The translations under genes were made by a program, and so were the position numbers. The notes below the pieces were generated by a model. The model worked only from the letters and a program-made list of their open reading frames with translations, was not told the origin of the DNA and did no database searches. This document shows positions 33,993-40,889 of a stretch of 64,000 nt of DNA, in pieces. How positions within the stretch are numbered: position 1 is the first letter of the stretch; every line of letters begins with the position of its first letter. Source of the DNA: Bryobacterales bacterium (lineage in GTDB: Bacteria > Acidobacteriota > Terriglobia > Bryobacterales > Bryobacteraceae); assembly GCA_019261985.1 (NCBI GenBank), contig JAFAQY010000138.1:1-64000 (forward strand). Direction: 5' to 3'.

Positions 33993-34403
33993 ATGAGTTT
34001 CGATTCCGCCGATGTTGCCCGGAACCGCGATTATTTTGCGGCCAAGATGCACGCCGAAAAACAACGCAATGACGTTTTGAGAGCCGTGGAAGGCGCGGGG
34101 CCCTACAACTTCGTATTACTCGACACGCGCGGGAAAGAGCCGTTTGCATCCGGGCACATTCCCGGGGCGTGGTGCATGGGCGACTTTGCCGAAACCGCCG
34201 CGCTGCTGCCGAAGGATAAAGAGATCGTGACCTACTGTTGGGGACACGATTGACAGCTCTCCGCGAAAGTGGCTCTGCAGTTGGCAGAGCAAGGTTTTCT
34301 GACTAAGGAGATGAACGTGGGATGGAAAGAGTGGACCGCTAACCGGCACCCGATACATCAGGAGAAACCGAGCGGGGTGAAGTGTAGCTGCTCGAAGGGC
34401 TGA
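33993..34403 (+). CDS. Rhodanese-like protein with in-frame UGA, candidate selenoprotein
   Basis: The frame opens at ATG 33993 behind a strong Shine-Dalgarno (GGAGG, 33981-33985). The first 86 codons encode half a rhodanese domain (FVLLDTRGKEPFASGHIPGA, then VTYCWGHD with Cys82). A TGA follows at 34251-34253. Without any frameshift the reading continues for 49 codons with the missing half of the fold (LSAKVALQLAEQGF, NVGWKEWT) to TGA at 34401-34403, with a C-terminal KCSCSKG. By homology the UGA replaces the second Cys of a Cys-x4-Cys loop, so it would be Sec87 in a 136-residue protein. A perfect 7-bp hairpin begins 18 nt after the UGA. A simple Cys-to-stop mutation cannot be excluded. Confidence 0.65.
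34272..34290 (+). promoter_or_regulatory. Candidate bacterial SECIS hairpin
   Basis: GCTCTGC pairs with GCAGAGC over seven base pairs around the loop AGTTG. The loop begins 25 nt after the in-frame UGA and has a G at its second position. As I recall the bacterial SECIS model, a short upper stem, a small apical loop with G in its first two places and 16-37 nt distance from the UGA are required, and all three are met. The following AAGGTTTT is not a canonical terminator. Confidence 0.55.
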
Positions 34404-35067
34404 GGTTAGTCAAGTCCGGTTTTGCCCTTAGCCGGGGAGCAAAGGCCCGGCACCACAGTACGACTCCGGCGGTGTGGGTTAAGGCTGCGAAAAGATTGAC
34501 GAAATGGCGCGCCGGTGCGAAGAGCTGCAGTAGACCATAGGAGATGGCGGCTCCGGTAACCGTGACCCCCACGCCTAAGCTTACGCCCAGCAGTCGTGGG
34601 TCGCGTTTTTTTTGAACTAGAAGAGCCGTCCACAATCCCAGGTTCAGGATCGCTGCTCCAAAGTTGAGGATCTGGCTTGTACCCTCGAACCAACGGGTCC
34701 CGAAGACCTTGCTTCTGAGGACCGCAAAAGGCAGAATCAGCGTGACGGCGATTACTCCAGCCAGTAACGGACCCGCGCTCCTGCGGACGGGCGACTCCTC
34801 GAGCGCGTGGTAAATCAGGGCGATCACGGTCAGGAATAAGAGCAGGTCGAATCCTACTTCCGCCGGCCAGTAGAAGCTGCGATACGCAATACCTCCCGAG
34901 CCGGCTCGGCGAAGAAGGATTTCGCCCAATAACGTGGTAAACAGGTAAGCGAGCGAATAGAGCAGGATTATTACGTAACGGCGCGTCAGGTTTTTCAACA
35001 GAAGAAAAACCAGCAGCAACTGGAGAATGATGTTGGCGATCTGGAGCGTGTAGGAGAGCAGGTTCAT
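34339..35067 (-). CDS. Seven-helix membrane protein
   Basis: A 242-residue integral membrane protein with about seven hydrophobic segments and a polar C-terminal tail rich in Ser/Pro. I do not recognise the family. It is the last gene of a leftward group starting with the small membrane gene at 35489 and the repeat peptide at 35120. Its last 65 bp overlap the read-through part of the rhodanese gene on the other strand. Its start codon lies 2 bp behind a 10-bp hairpin and has no Shine-Dalgarno, so translation may be conditional. Confidence 0.75.
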   Translation of the reverse strand: MNLLSYTLQIANIILQLLLVFLLLKNLTRRYVIILLYSLAYLFTTLLGEILLRRAGSGGIAYRSFYWPAEVGFDLLLFLTVIALIYHALEESPVRRSAGPLLAGVIAVTLILPFAVLRSKVFGTRWFEGTSQILNFGAAILNLGLWTALLVQKKRDPRLLGVSLGVGVTVTGAAISYGLLQLFAPARHFVNLFAALTHTAGVVLWCRAFAPRLRAKPDLTNLSPSSSYTSPRSVSPDVSGAG

Positions 35068-35069
35068 GG

Positions 35070-35095
35070 CTGGGCCTCGCTGACCCGAGGCCCAG
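35070..35095 (-). promoter_or_regulatory. 10-bp hairpin directly before the 7-TM gene start
   Basis: CTGGGCCTCG and CGAGGCCCAG form a perfect stem with a six-base loop, ending 2 bp before the ATG at 35067. On this strand it would occlude the translation start; on the other strand it is followed by TTTT and could end a rightward transcript. Confidence 0.6.
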
Positions 35096-35119
35096 TTTTA
35101 AAAGCGTCAAGAATCCCGG

Positions 35120-35356
35120 TCAGCTAGCGATAAAAGTGCCGTCATCATCCGGTGGCGGCAGAGGTCCGAATGCAAGGAAAGTGCCATCATCATCCGGCGG
35201 GGGCAGCGGACCAAAAGCGATAAAAGTGCCATCGTCATCGGGCGGCGGCAGAGGCCCAAAGCTTGCGCTCGTCGTATTGAAACCGATGATGAGCGCCAGT
35301 GCAAGCACGCCAAAAGCTACGGCGGATTGTAAGACTGTACTGCGGAAGTTTTTCAT
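35120..35356 (-). CDS. Secreted peptide precursor with three 15-residue repeats
   Basis: A 78-residue protein: a signal sequence (about 1-31, ending FNTTSA) followed by three repeats of FGPLPPPDDDGTFIA, the middle one with Leu for Ile, and a final Ser. There is nothing else in the mature part. Ten of the 15 codon columns vary only at synonymous positions, which shows selection on the peptide rather than a fresh DNA duplication. A clear Shine-Dalgarno (GGAGG) lies 6-7 bp before the ATG. Such a layout is seen in repeat-type peptide precursors (signals, toxins or modified peptides); no modification gene is adjacent. Confidence 0.8.
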   Translation of the reverse strand: MKNFRSTVLQSAVAFGVLALALIIGFNTTSASFGPLPPPDDDGTFIAFGPLPPPDDDGTFLAFGPLPPPDDDGTFIAS

Positions 35357-35488
35357 CCTTTTTCCTCCAGCTAATTTAGTCCGGACTTTAGCCTAAGTTT
35401 CTCGTCAGACTAAACCGAACAACTCAATACTACGGGGGGAAAACTAAGATTTGAGGTAAGATTTTGCCTAGGACAAAACTGCACTCGC

Positions 35489-35791
35489 CTAGTACTTTCG
35501 TCGCATCAGCCGGACAAACTGGAAAAGCGCGATGTAGAGGTTAACGAAACCGAGGCCGGTGATGGCTCCGCGGAACGAGGGTTCGTCCCAAAGCTGCCGG
35601 GCGCCTGGGATCAGGTCCTGTATGTAATTCAGATTCCATGAATCCGCCCAGGGAAAGACGACCAGAAAACCGCCTATCGCTAGGGTAAGCACGGTGAAGA
35701 TAAGCAGTGGCCATCGCCTGGCGCGCTTTGGCGGGGTCGCAACCGTATCGGAGACCGTCTGCGCCACGGCGGACTCAGGGGTCAGTGACAT
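35489..35791 (-). CDS. Small two-helix membrane protein after rnhB
   Basis: A 100-residue protein with a polar N-terminus of about 26 residues, a hydrophobic segment at about 28-47 and a second one near 75-92, ending VRLMRRKY. Its ATG lies inside the last 10 bp of rnhB, so it is translated in coupling with that gene. Family not recognised. The 132 bp that follow up to the repeat-peptide gene hold no gene and probably its promoter. Confidence 0.65.
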   Translation of the reverse strand: MSLTPESAVAQTVSDTVATPPKRARRWPLLIFTVLTLAIGGFLVVFPWADSWNLNYIQDLIPGARQLWDEPSFRGAITGLGFVNLYIALFQFVRLMRRKY

Positions 35792-36465
35792 GGGAGCACT
35801 TCCGTTTGGCGCTCAAACAGTTCGGTCTGCTGCACAATTGAAGGATAACCTGTCCAGAATTCGATGTGACTGCTAAGCCGCACAGGCTCGAAGCTGAAGC
35901 GGTGCAAGGCGGTGGGCCCCAACTTTTCGAGCGCGGCGATGTGATCGGGAGTCGAGTAGCCCTTATTACTGGCTAAGCCGTACGCGGGAAAAACGCGATC
36001 CCAGTGGCGGAGCGCGTGGTCGCGGTGCACTTTTGCGAGGATCGAGGCGGCGGCGATGGAAAAGCAGAGCGCATCACCGTGGATGAGCGCTTTTTGCGGC
36101 AGGGGGACGTCCACGGTTACGGCATCCACGAGGAGATGATCGCAGGCGCCCGCAAGCCGTTCCACCGCGCGACGCATGGCGAGCCGGGACGCCTGGAGGA
36201 TGTTGATGCGGTCGATTTCAAACGCGTCGGCGGCGGCGACGGCCCATCCCCTGGCGCGCTCGCGAATGCGCTTCGCGAGGACCTCGCGGCGTTCCGGCTC
36301 CAATGCCTTGCTATCGTCCAGCCCACGGATGGGTTTTTCGGGATCGAGCACGACGGCGGCGGCGAAGACGGGTCCAAACAAGGCTCCACGCCCGGCTTCG
36401 TCCACGCCGGCGATGGCATGGAAGCCCTCGCGACGGAGGGCTCGCTCGTGCCGGCTATGGGGCAT
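35782..36465 (-). CDS. rnhB: Ribonuclease HII
   Basis: A 227-residue RNase HII, which cuts RNA in RNA-DNA hybrids and single ribonucleotides in DNA. The metal-binding DEAGRG is at 22-27, followed by DDSKALEPERRE, LLVDAVTVDVPLPQKALIHGDA and SIAAASILAKVHRD, all diagnostic. It ends the ffh-rplS block, separated from rplS by an AGCT-type repeat array. C-terminal part with CH at the end is a little longer than usual. Confidence 0.95.
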   Translation of the reverse strand: MPHSRHERALRREGFHAIAGVDEAGRGALFGPVFAAAVVLDPEKPIRGLDDSKALEPERREVLAKRIRERARGWAVAAADAFEIDRINILQASRLAMRRAVERLAGACDHLLVDAVTVDVPLPQKALIHGDALCFSIAAASILAKVHRDHALRHWDRVFPAYGLASNKGYSTPDHIAALEKLGPTALHRFSFEPVRLSSHIEFWTGYPSIVQQTELFERQTEVLPCH

Positions 36466-36467
36466 AG

Positions 36468-36562
36468 AAGCTGTCAGCTTTCAGCTGTCAGCTATCAGCT
36501 ACCGTTATCAGTTGTCGGGGGCTGCAACTGAGAACTGATGACTGAAAACTGATAACTGATTA
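36468..36562. repeat. AGCTGTCAGCT-type repeat array, copy 2
   Basis: AGCTGTCAGCTTTCAGCT, AGCTATCAGCT and ACTGATAACTGAT-like units between rnhB and rplS. Similar to copy 1 at 26781-26862. Confidence 0.8.
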
Positions 36563-36563
36563 C

Positions 36564-36908
36564 TTATTCCCTTTCACGTAGGCGGGCGGCTTTGCCTTTC
36601 AGACCGCGCAGGTAATATAGCTTCGCGCGGCGGACGCGGCCGGTGCGGACTACGTCGATGTGGTCGACAACGGGGGCCTGCACGGGAAAGATTCGCTCCA
36701 CGCCTTGGCCGAAGCTGACCTTCCTAACGGTAATGGTTTCGCCCATCCCGGTGTTGTGGCGCGCGATCACGGTGCCTTCGAAGGCCTGCAAGCGCTCCTT
36801 ATCGCCTTCCTTAATTTTTACGTGAACGCGGATGGTATCGCCGGGGCGGAACTCGGGGTGCGTTCTGCGGTTCTTATTCAGAACCTTGGTGATCAGTGCG
36901 TGGTTCAT
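36564..36908 (-). CDS. rplS: 50S ribosomal protein L19
   Basis: A 114-residue ribosomal protein: [25 protein letters not shown] (in parts), [27 protein letters not shown] and the basic end [23 protein letters not shown]19 lies at the 30S-50S interface. It follows trmD in the classical order. Confidence 0.97.
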   Translation of the reverse strand: MNHALITKVLNKNRRTHPEFRPGDTIRVHVKIKEGDKERLQAFEGTVIARHNTGMGETITVRKVSFGQGVERIFPVQAPVVDHIDVVRTGRVRRAKLYYLRGLKGKAARLRERE

Positions 36909-36928
36909 ATGTCTTCCTCAATTCCGTC

Positions 36929-36956
36929 GTGGGGACAAGCTGAAGCTTATCCTACT
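36929..36956. repeat. Short hairpin repeat, copy J
   Basis: GTGGGGACAAGCTGAAGCTTATCCTAC, an imperfect relative of copy I. It supplies the TAG stop codon of trmD (36954-36952). Confidence 0.7.
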
Positions 36957-37692
36957 TTAATAAATCGGGCTTTAATAAATCGGGCTTTAATAAATCGGGC
37001 CGCAGGCGCGCGGTTTTTTCCAGCGCGGCCTTACGGCGCCATTTGCGGATTTCCTCATGGTTGCCGGTTAGCAGCACCTCCGGAACCCGCCAACTTCTAA
37101 ACTCGGCCGGACGCGTGTACTGCGGGCAATCCAGCAAACCTTCTTCGCCGAAAGACTCAAAAATTGCCGAGTCCCGGTTTCCCAAAACTCCTTCCTGCAA
37201 ACGCGCAACGACGTCGATGACCATGGCCGCGGCCAACTCACCGCCGCTCAGGACGAAGTCGCCGATGGAAACCTCTTCATCGGCCAGATGTTCAGCCACG
37301 CGCTCATCGACGCCTTCATAGCGGCCACAAAGCAACAACAACTCGCTCGCCGAAGCAAACTCGCGGGCGAGCCGTTGATCGAACTTTCGGCCCTGGGCCG
37401 AAAGCAGGACAACTTTTTTCTCCAAACCGCTCCCTGGCGGTCGCGGCTCCGTAACGCTGCGTTCCGGCCAGATCGATTCTACCGCGTCGAATAACGGCTC
37501 CGGCTTCAGCAGCATGCCTTCGCCGCCACCGAACGGCCTGTCATCCACGGTGCGGTGACGATCCTTAGTCCAGTTTCGCAGATCGTGAATCCGGATGTCG
37601 ATGTGGCCGGCTTCCCGCGCTTTCTGGATGATTCCATGTTCGAAAGGGCCCCGGAAGAAATCCGGGAAAATCGTCACGACGTGAAACGTCAC
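36952..37692 (-). CDS. trmD: tRNA (guanine37-N1)-methyltransferase
   Basis: A 246-residue SPOUT methyltransferase that makes m1G37 in tRNA and prevents frameshifting. Marks: VVTIFPDFF at the N-terminus, DDRPFGGGEGMLLKPEP, LLCGRYEGVDERV and EEVSIGDFVLSGGELAAAMVIDVVARL (in parts), the knot region. The end is unusual: it finishes PDLLKPDLLKPDLLK, encoded by exact 15-bp tandem repeats. The stop codon lies in hairpin repeat J. It starts 12 bp after rimM. Confidence 0.96.
   Translation of the reverse strand: MTFHVVTIFPDFFRGPFEHGIIQKAREAGHIDIRIHDLRNWTKDRHRTVDDRPFGGGEGMLLKPEPLFDAVESIWPERSVTEPRPPGSGLEKKVVLLSAQGRKFDQRLAREFASASELLLLCGRYEGVDERVAEHLADEEVSIGDFVLSGGELAAAMVIDVVARLQEGVLGNRDSAIFESFGEEGLLDCPQYTRPAEFRSWRVPEVLLTGNHEEIRKWRRKAALEKTARLRPDLLKPDLLKPDLLK
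36956..37000. repeat. Three exact 15-bp tandem repeats at the trmD 3' end
   Basis: TTTAATAAATCGGGC three times (36956-36970, 36971-36985, 36986-37000). On the coding strand it encodes PDLLK three times. Confidence 0.95.
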
Positions 37693-37704
37693 AAAGGCTC
37701 CGGC

Positions 37705-38211
37705 TTATAACCCGGGGGGCAGCCAGACCCGAATCAACTTTCGTTTGATATCGATTTCACGGCAGATCTCGCGGGCGAACGGCACCAGAAGCTCACCACC
37801 GCCTGCCGGCTCTACATCCAACAAGACGGAGGCGCCATATTCTTCTATTCCGCGCACGACGCCCACCTGGTCCTCCGTATCGTTGCGCAACACACGGCAA
37901 CCGATCAGATCGGCGTGAGTGTATTCGCCTTCGCCTGGACGCACGCGCTCGATCCCGGGCACCAGGATATCCGCGCCTTCCCATTCTTCGGCTTGGGAAA
38001 TGGAATCGATTCCAGCGAACTTCAGGATCGGGCGTCCGTCGTGATACCAGACGCTCTCTACCGCTGCAACACGGCTGTTCCGATCCTTCTCGAGCCGCAC
38101 TTCACGTAACCCGCTGGCGCGGCCGGGATCCGAACTATAGATTTCCGCGAGAAACTCGCCCCGATTGCCGCGGGCCCGCTTAAGTTGGCCTACGGCGACC
38201 CATGGATCTAC
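37705..38211 (-). CDS. rimM: Ribosome maturation factor RimM, start codon unclear
   Basis: About 168 residues of RimM, the 16S rRNA processing factor that binds S19: [23 protein letters not shown] at the N-terminus, [12 protein letters not shown] in the middle and the PRC-barrel part with [10 protein letters not shown] and [29 protein letters not shown]. Similarity begins right at the khpA stop (38208-38210), but no ATG, GTG or TTG occurs in frame there: the codon before DPW is GTA. The next in-frame ATG is at 38490, upstream of khpA. I give the homologous region only; the true start is open. Confidence 0.85.
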   Translation of the reverse strand, partial: VDPWVAVGQLKRARGNRGEFLAEIYSSDPGRASGLREVRLEKDRNSRVAAVESVWYHDGRPILKFAGIDSISQAEEWEGADILVPGIERVRPGEGEYTHADLIGCRVLRNDTEDQVGVVRGIEEYGASVLLDVEPAGGGELLVPFAREICREIDIKRKLIRVWLPPGL

Positions 38212-38447
38212 TCCAGAATCTCCAGCGTGAAGCGCCGGTGCAACTTCATCCCCGCGGCACCCAACAGAGTTCGGATGGAGCGGGCCGTCCGGCCCTGCTT
38301 CCCGATTACTTTGCCCAAATCGCTTGGCGCTACGCGCAACTCCAGAACCGTAATCTGCTCGCCTTCCACTTCTCGGACCGCGACTTCGTCTGGAATATCG
38401 ACTAGAGCTTTGGCGATCTCCGTTACCAGTTCCTTCACCCGTTTCAC
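38208..38447 (-). CDS. khpA: KH-domain RNA-binding protein KhpA
   Basis: A 79-residue protein of the KhpA/YlqC type with the KH motif [18 protein letters not shown]. It binds RNA and in other bacteria works with KhpB in cell-wall growth control. Found between rpsP and rimM in the usual order. Its TAG stop runs directly into the rimM reading frame. Confidence 0.93.
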   Translation of the reverse strand: MKRVKELVTEIAKALVDIPDEVAVREVEGEQITVLELRVAPSDLGKVIGKQGRTARSIRTLLGAAGMKLHRRFTLEILE

Positions 38448-38497
38448 CCTCCTGTTTGACCGATTCTAACACGTTATCACGAGGGTGCATGCAGCGC

Positions 38498-38746
38498 TTA
38501 AGCGACGGCGGGCGCGGGATTGTTCTTGAGCAGCCGGCTCACGGTGTCGGACGGACGCGCGCCATTCCTGATCCAATGGGCGATGCGTTCATGATTCAAA
38601 TCCACCGCAGCCGGTTTCGCGACCGGATTGTAGGTTCCGACCACTTCGACCGAGCGGCTGTCTCGCGCCCGCTCCTTTTCAATCACCACGACGCGGTAGG
38701 TTGGCTTCTTTTTCGCGCCAAACCGCGCCAGACGTATCATTAGCAT
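38498..38746 (-). CDS. rpsP: 30S ribosomal protein S16
   Basis: An 82-residue protein with MIRLARFGAKKKPTYRVVV and ERARDSRSVEVVGTYNP, the S16 pattern. The annotated start gives ML before MIRL; the ATG at 38740 is equally possible. It begins the conserved rpsP-khpA-rimM-trmD-rplS run. Confidence 0.96.
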   Translation of the reverse strand: MLMIRLARFGAKKKPTYRVVVIEKERARDSRSVEVVGTYNPVAKPAAVDLNHERIAHWIRNGARPSDTVSRLLKNNPAPAVA

Positions 38747-38757
38747 TCGTTCTCCTT

Positions 38758-38830
38758 GAGCTGTCAGCTATCAGCTGTCAGCTATGAGCTTTCGGTTTTC
38801 AGTTTTCAGTTATCGGTTATCGATAATCGA
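38758..38830. repeat. AGCTGTCAGCT-type repeat array, copy 3
   Basis: GAGCTGTCAGCTATCAGCTG and further units, then ATCGGTTATCGATAATCGAT. Fills the space between ffh and rpsP. Same family as copies 1 and 2. Confidence 0.8.
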
Positions 38831-38831
38831 T

Positions 38832-40187
38832 TTATTGTCCTAGCCCTATTGGTAGCTTGAACTTTCCTAGCCGTTTGCCCAAGAAGCCGCCGGCGCCGGT
38901 GATGCTTTTCATCATCTTTCGCGCTTGCGCGTATTGCTTGAGCAGATTATTTACTTCCTGTACTGTCGTCCCGCTGCCTTTTGCTATACGGCGGCGGCGC
39001 GCGCCGTTTATGATCATGTGATTGGCGCGCTCTTTTTCGGTCATCGAATCGACGATTGCCACCAGGCGGGTGATTTCTTTTTCGTCGACTTTCATGTTTT
39101 TTAGGTCTTTTAAAGGACCCAATTGCGGCATCATGCCTAATAGCGATTCCAGCGGACCCAGTTTACGTAATTGGCGCATCTGGTCGCGGAAATCGCCTAG
39201 CGTGAACTCGTCTTCGATGAGCTTGCGCTGCATCTCCTCGGCGTCTTTCTGATCGATGTTTTCCTGCACCTTGTCGATCAGACTCAGCACGTCGCCCATG
39301 CCGAGGATGCGCTGCGCCACGCGGTCGGGATAAAACGGTTCGAGCGCGTCGGGTTTTTCGCCCACGCCGACGAACTTGAGGGGCTGCCCGGTGACGGCGC
39401 GGATCGACAACGCCGCGCCTCCGCGCGCGTCGCCGTCCATTTTCGTGAGAATGATGCCGGTAATGCCGAGGCGCTTATTGAACTCGTCGGCCGATTTCAC
39501 CGCGTCCTGACCGGTCATGGCGTCGGCGACGAAGAGGATTTCGGTGGGGTTGAGAAGCTCTTTCAACTCGGCGAGCTCCGTCATCAGTTCATCGTCGATG
39601 TGAAGACGGCCGGCCGTATCCACGAGGACCACATCGCGCCCGGTTTGCGCGGCTTCTTTACGAGCCGAGCGCGCCAGTTCGGCGGGCTTGGTTTCGTCCG
39701 GGGCGCCTTCGTGAATGGGAAGCTTCAGTTCTTTTGCGAGCACGCTGAGCTGCTTGCGGGCGGCGGGACGGTAAATGTCCACCGAGACCATCATCGGCGA
39801 GTGGCCGTTCTTGGAAAGCCAGCGGGAGAGCTTGGCGGTGGATGTTGTCTTGCCCGAACCTTGGAGGCCGACGATCATGAAGGCGCTCGGCGGCTCATTC
39901 GCGGTGCGGAGCCGCGCCTGATGCTGACCCAGCATCTTGATCATCTCGTCGCGAACGATCTTGACCACCTGCTGGGTGGGAGAAAGCGCGGTGAGCACTT
40001 CCTGGCCCATGGCCTTTTCCTTGACGGCTTCGATGAACTGCTTGGCGACGCGGAAATGCACGTCGGCCTCGAGCAGCGCGACGCGAATTTCGCGCAGCGC
40101 GGCTTCCATATTTTCCGCCGAGAGTTTTCCTTCTCCGCGCAGGTTTTTGAAAACGCGCTGGAGTTTATCGCTTAAGTTATCGAACAT
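38832..40187 (-). CDS. ffh: Signal recognition particle protein Ffh
   Basis: A 451-residue SRP54 GTPase that targets membrane proteins with SRP RNA. N domain MFDNLSDKLQRVFKNLRGEGKLSAENMEAALREIR (in parts), G domain with GLQGSGKTTSTAKL, DTAGRLHID and LTKMDGDARGGAALS, and the C-terminal M domain (MRQLRKLGPLESLLGMMP, GSGTTVQEVNNLLKQY). The start at 40187 fits the family; upstream in-frame codons to 40349 would translate hairpin repeat K. First gene of the leftward block. Confidence 0.96.
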   Translation of the reverse strand: MFDNLSDKLQRVFKNLRGEGKLSAENMEAALREIRVALLEADVHFRVAKQFIEAVKEKAMGQEVLTALSPTQQVVKIVRDEMIKMLGQHQARLRTANEPPSAFMIVGLQGSGKTTSTAKLSRWLSKNGHSPMMVSVDIYRPAARKQLSVLAKELKLPIHEGAPDETKPAELARSARKEAAQTGRDVVLVDTAGRLHIDDELMTELAELKELLNPTEILFVADAMTGQDAVKSADEFNKRLGITGIILTKMDGDARGGAALSIRAVTGQPLKFVGVGEKPDALEPFYPDRVAQRILGMGDVLSLIDKVQENIDQKDAEEMQRKLIEDEFTLGDFRDQMRQLRKLGPLESLLGMMPQLGPLKDLKNMKVDEKEITRLVAIVDSMTEKERANHMIINGARRRRIAKGSGTTVQEVNNLLKQYAQARKMMKSITGAGGFLGKRLGKFKLPIGLGQ

Positions 40188-40566
40188 CGGAGTAGGACAG
40201 GCTTCTGCGTGTCCGCCTAGAGGGATCCCTCGTAACATTCTAGCGTAGATGGGGGCAGATTGGGTTCGGTTTGGGTTCGCTTTCTGACGCGCTCTTGTGT
40301 TTTCAATAACATAATGGGTTCGTTTCGCCAAAAACGTATTAGCGAGCACTTTGGCTCGGAGGAAGCGATCCGGATCGGCCGAATTTGCTTGATCTATTCA
40401 TATCTACTATCGACGTAGCCACCCGCGGGTGTCCAGGTGATGGGAAAGTGATTGAAGAATATGGTGAATCCAGAGAAATGAGAGCGCGGCATCAAATGCA
40501 GGACATCAAAAAAGACCGAGAAAATAAGGGTGGACTATAGAGATTCTGTTTGCGGTTTTGTCGAAC
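40188..40566. other. Non-coding space upstream of ffh
   Basis: 379 bp. Contains repeat K (40191-40217), then sequence without a convincing gene or clear promoter. It marks the left edge of the accessory island. Confidence 0.6.
40191..40217. repeat. Hairpin repeat, copy K
   Basis: AGTAGGACAGGCTTCTGCGTGTCCGCC, a degenerate member of the GACAAG-CTTCAG family directly before the ffh start. Confidence 0.6.
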
Positions 40567-40776
40567 TCAAGCCACCTCGACCAATTCTAGCCGTGAAGGC
40601 TCTGGTATGTGTTCTCCGTCTTCCCTCATTGCCGCAAGGTGCATCTCGATGGCTTTCGTCATGCGCTTTCTGACCTCCGCCACTGTCCGGCCAGTCGCGA
40701 TGCACCCTGGAAGGTCGGGGACGTGCGCGCTGTATCCTGTTCGTGTCGACGCGATGAAGATAGGATACTTCGTCAT
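40567..40776 (-). CDS. hicB: HicB-family antitoxin
   Basis: A 69-residue HicB protein: IFIASTRTGYSAHVPDLPGCIATGRTVAEVRKRMTKAIEMHL (in parts), the partial RNase-H-like fold that neutralises HicA mRNA interferase. The reading frame is intact. The start overlaps the stop of the hicA remnant (ATGA), as in a normal hicAB pair, but the toxin is truncated, so the antitoxin seems orphaned. Confidence 0.88.
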   Translation of the reverse strand: MTKYPIFIASTRTGYSAHVPDLPGCIATGRTVAEVRKRMTKAIEMHLAAMREDGEHIPEPSRLELVEVA

Positions 40777-40889
40777 TTTAAGCCTGCCTGCCTCGTTATA
40801 GACTTCTTCGTTCCGGCATCGATTTCTTCGGATGGGTGGCCCGCGACGGTCACGTTCCCGGGCTTGTACGGATGAACGAACTGGGTCGC
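40773..40889 (-). pseudogene. hicA: hicA toxin remnant, N-terminus lost
   Basis: Only the last 38 residues of HicA are left: QFVHPYKPGNVTVAGHPSEE and DAGTKKSITRQAGLK, corresponding to HPTKPG-VTV-H and GTLRSI-KQAGL of the family, with the active-site histidine region present. Upstream, in the same frame, the sequence turns into an IrrE-type peptidase C-terminal part (PDEKRSVNRY), so a deletion joined the two genes. The N-terminal strand and helix of HicA are gone; toxicity is unlikely. Confidence 0.75.

Noticed and set aside
34272-34290. Intrinsic terminator
   Set aside because: The stem is followed by AAGG before TTTT and lies within a conserved coding frame, so a terminator is less likely than a SECIS or chance hairpin.
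37705-38490. RimM as a 261-residue protein starting at ATG 38490
   Set aside because: It would include the complete khpA region in another frame, and the first 90 residues look like a translated shadow, not RimM.
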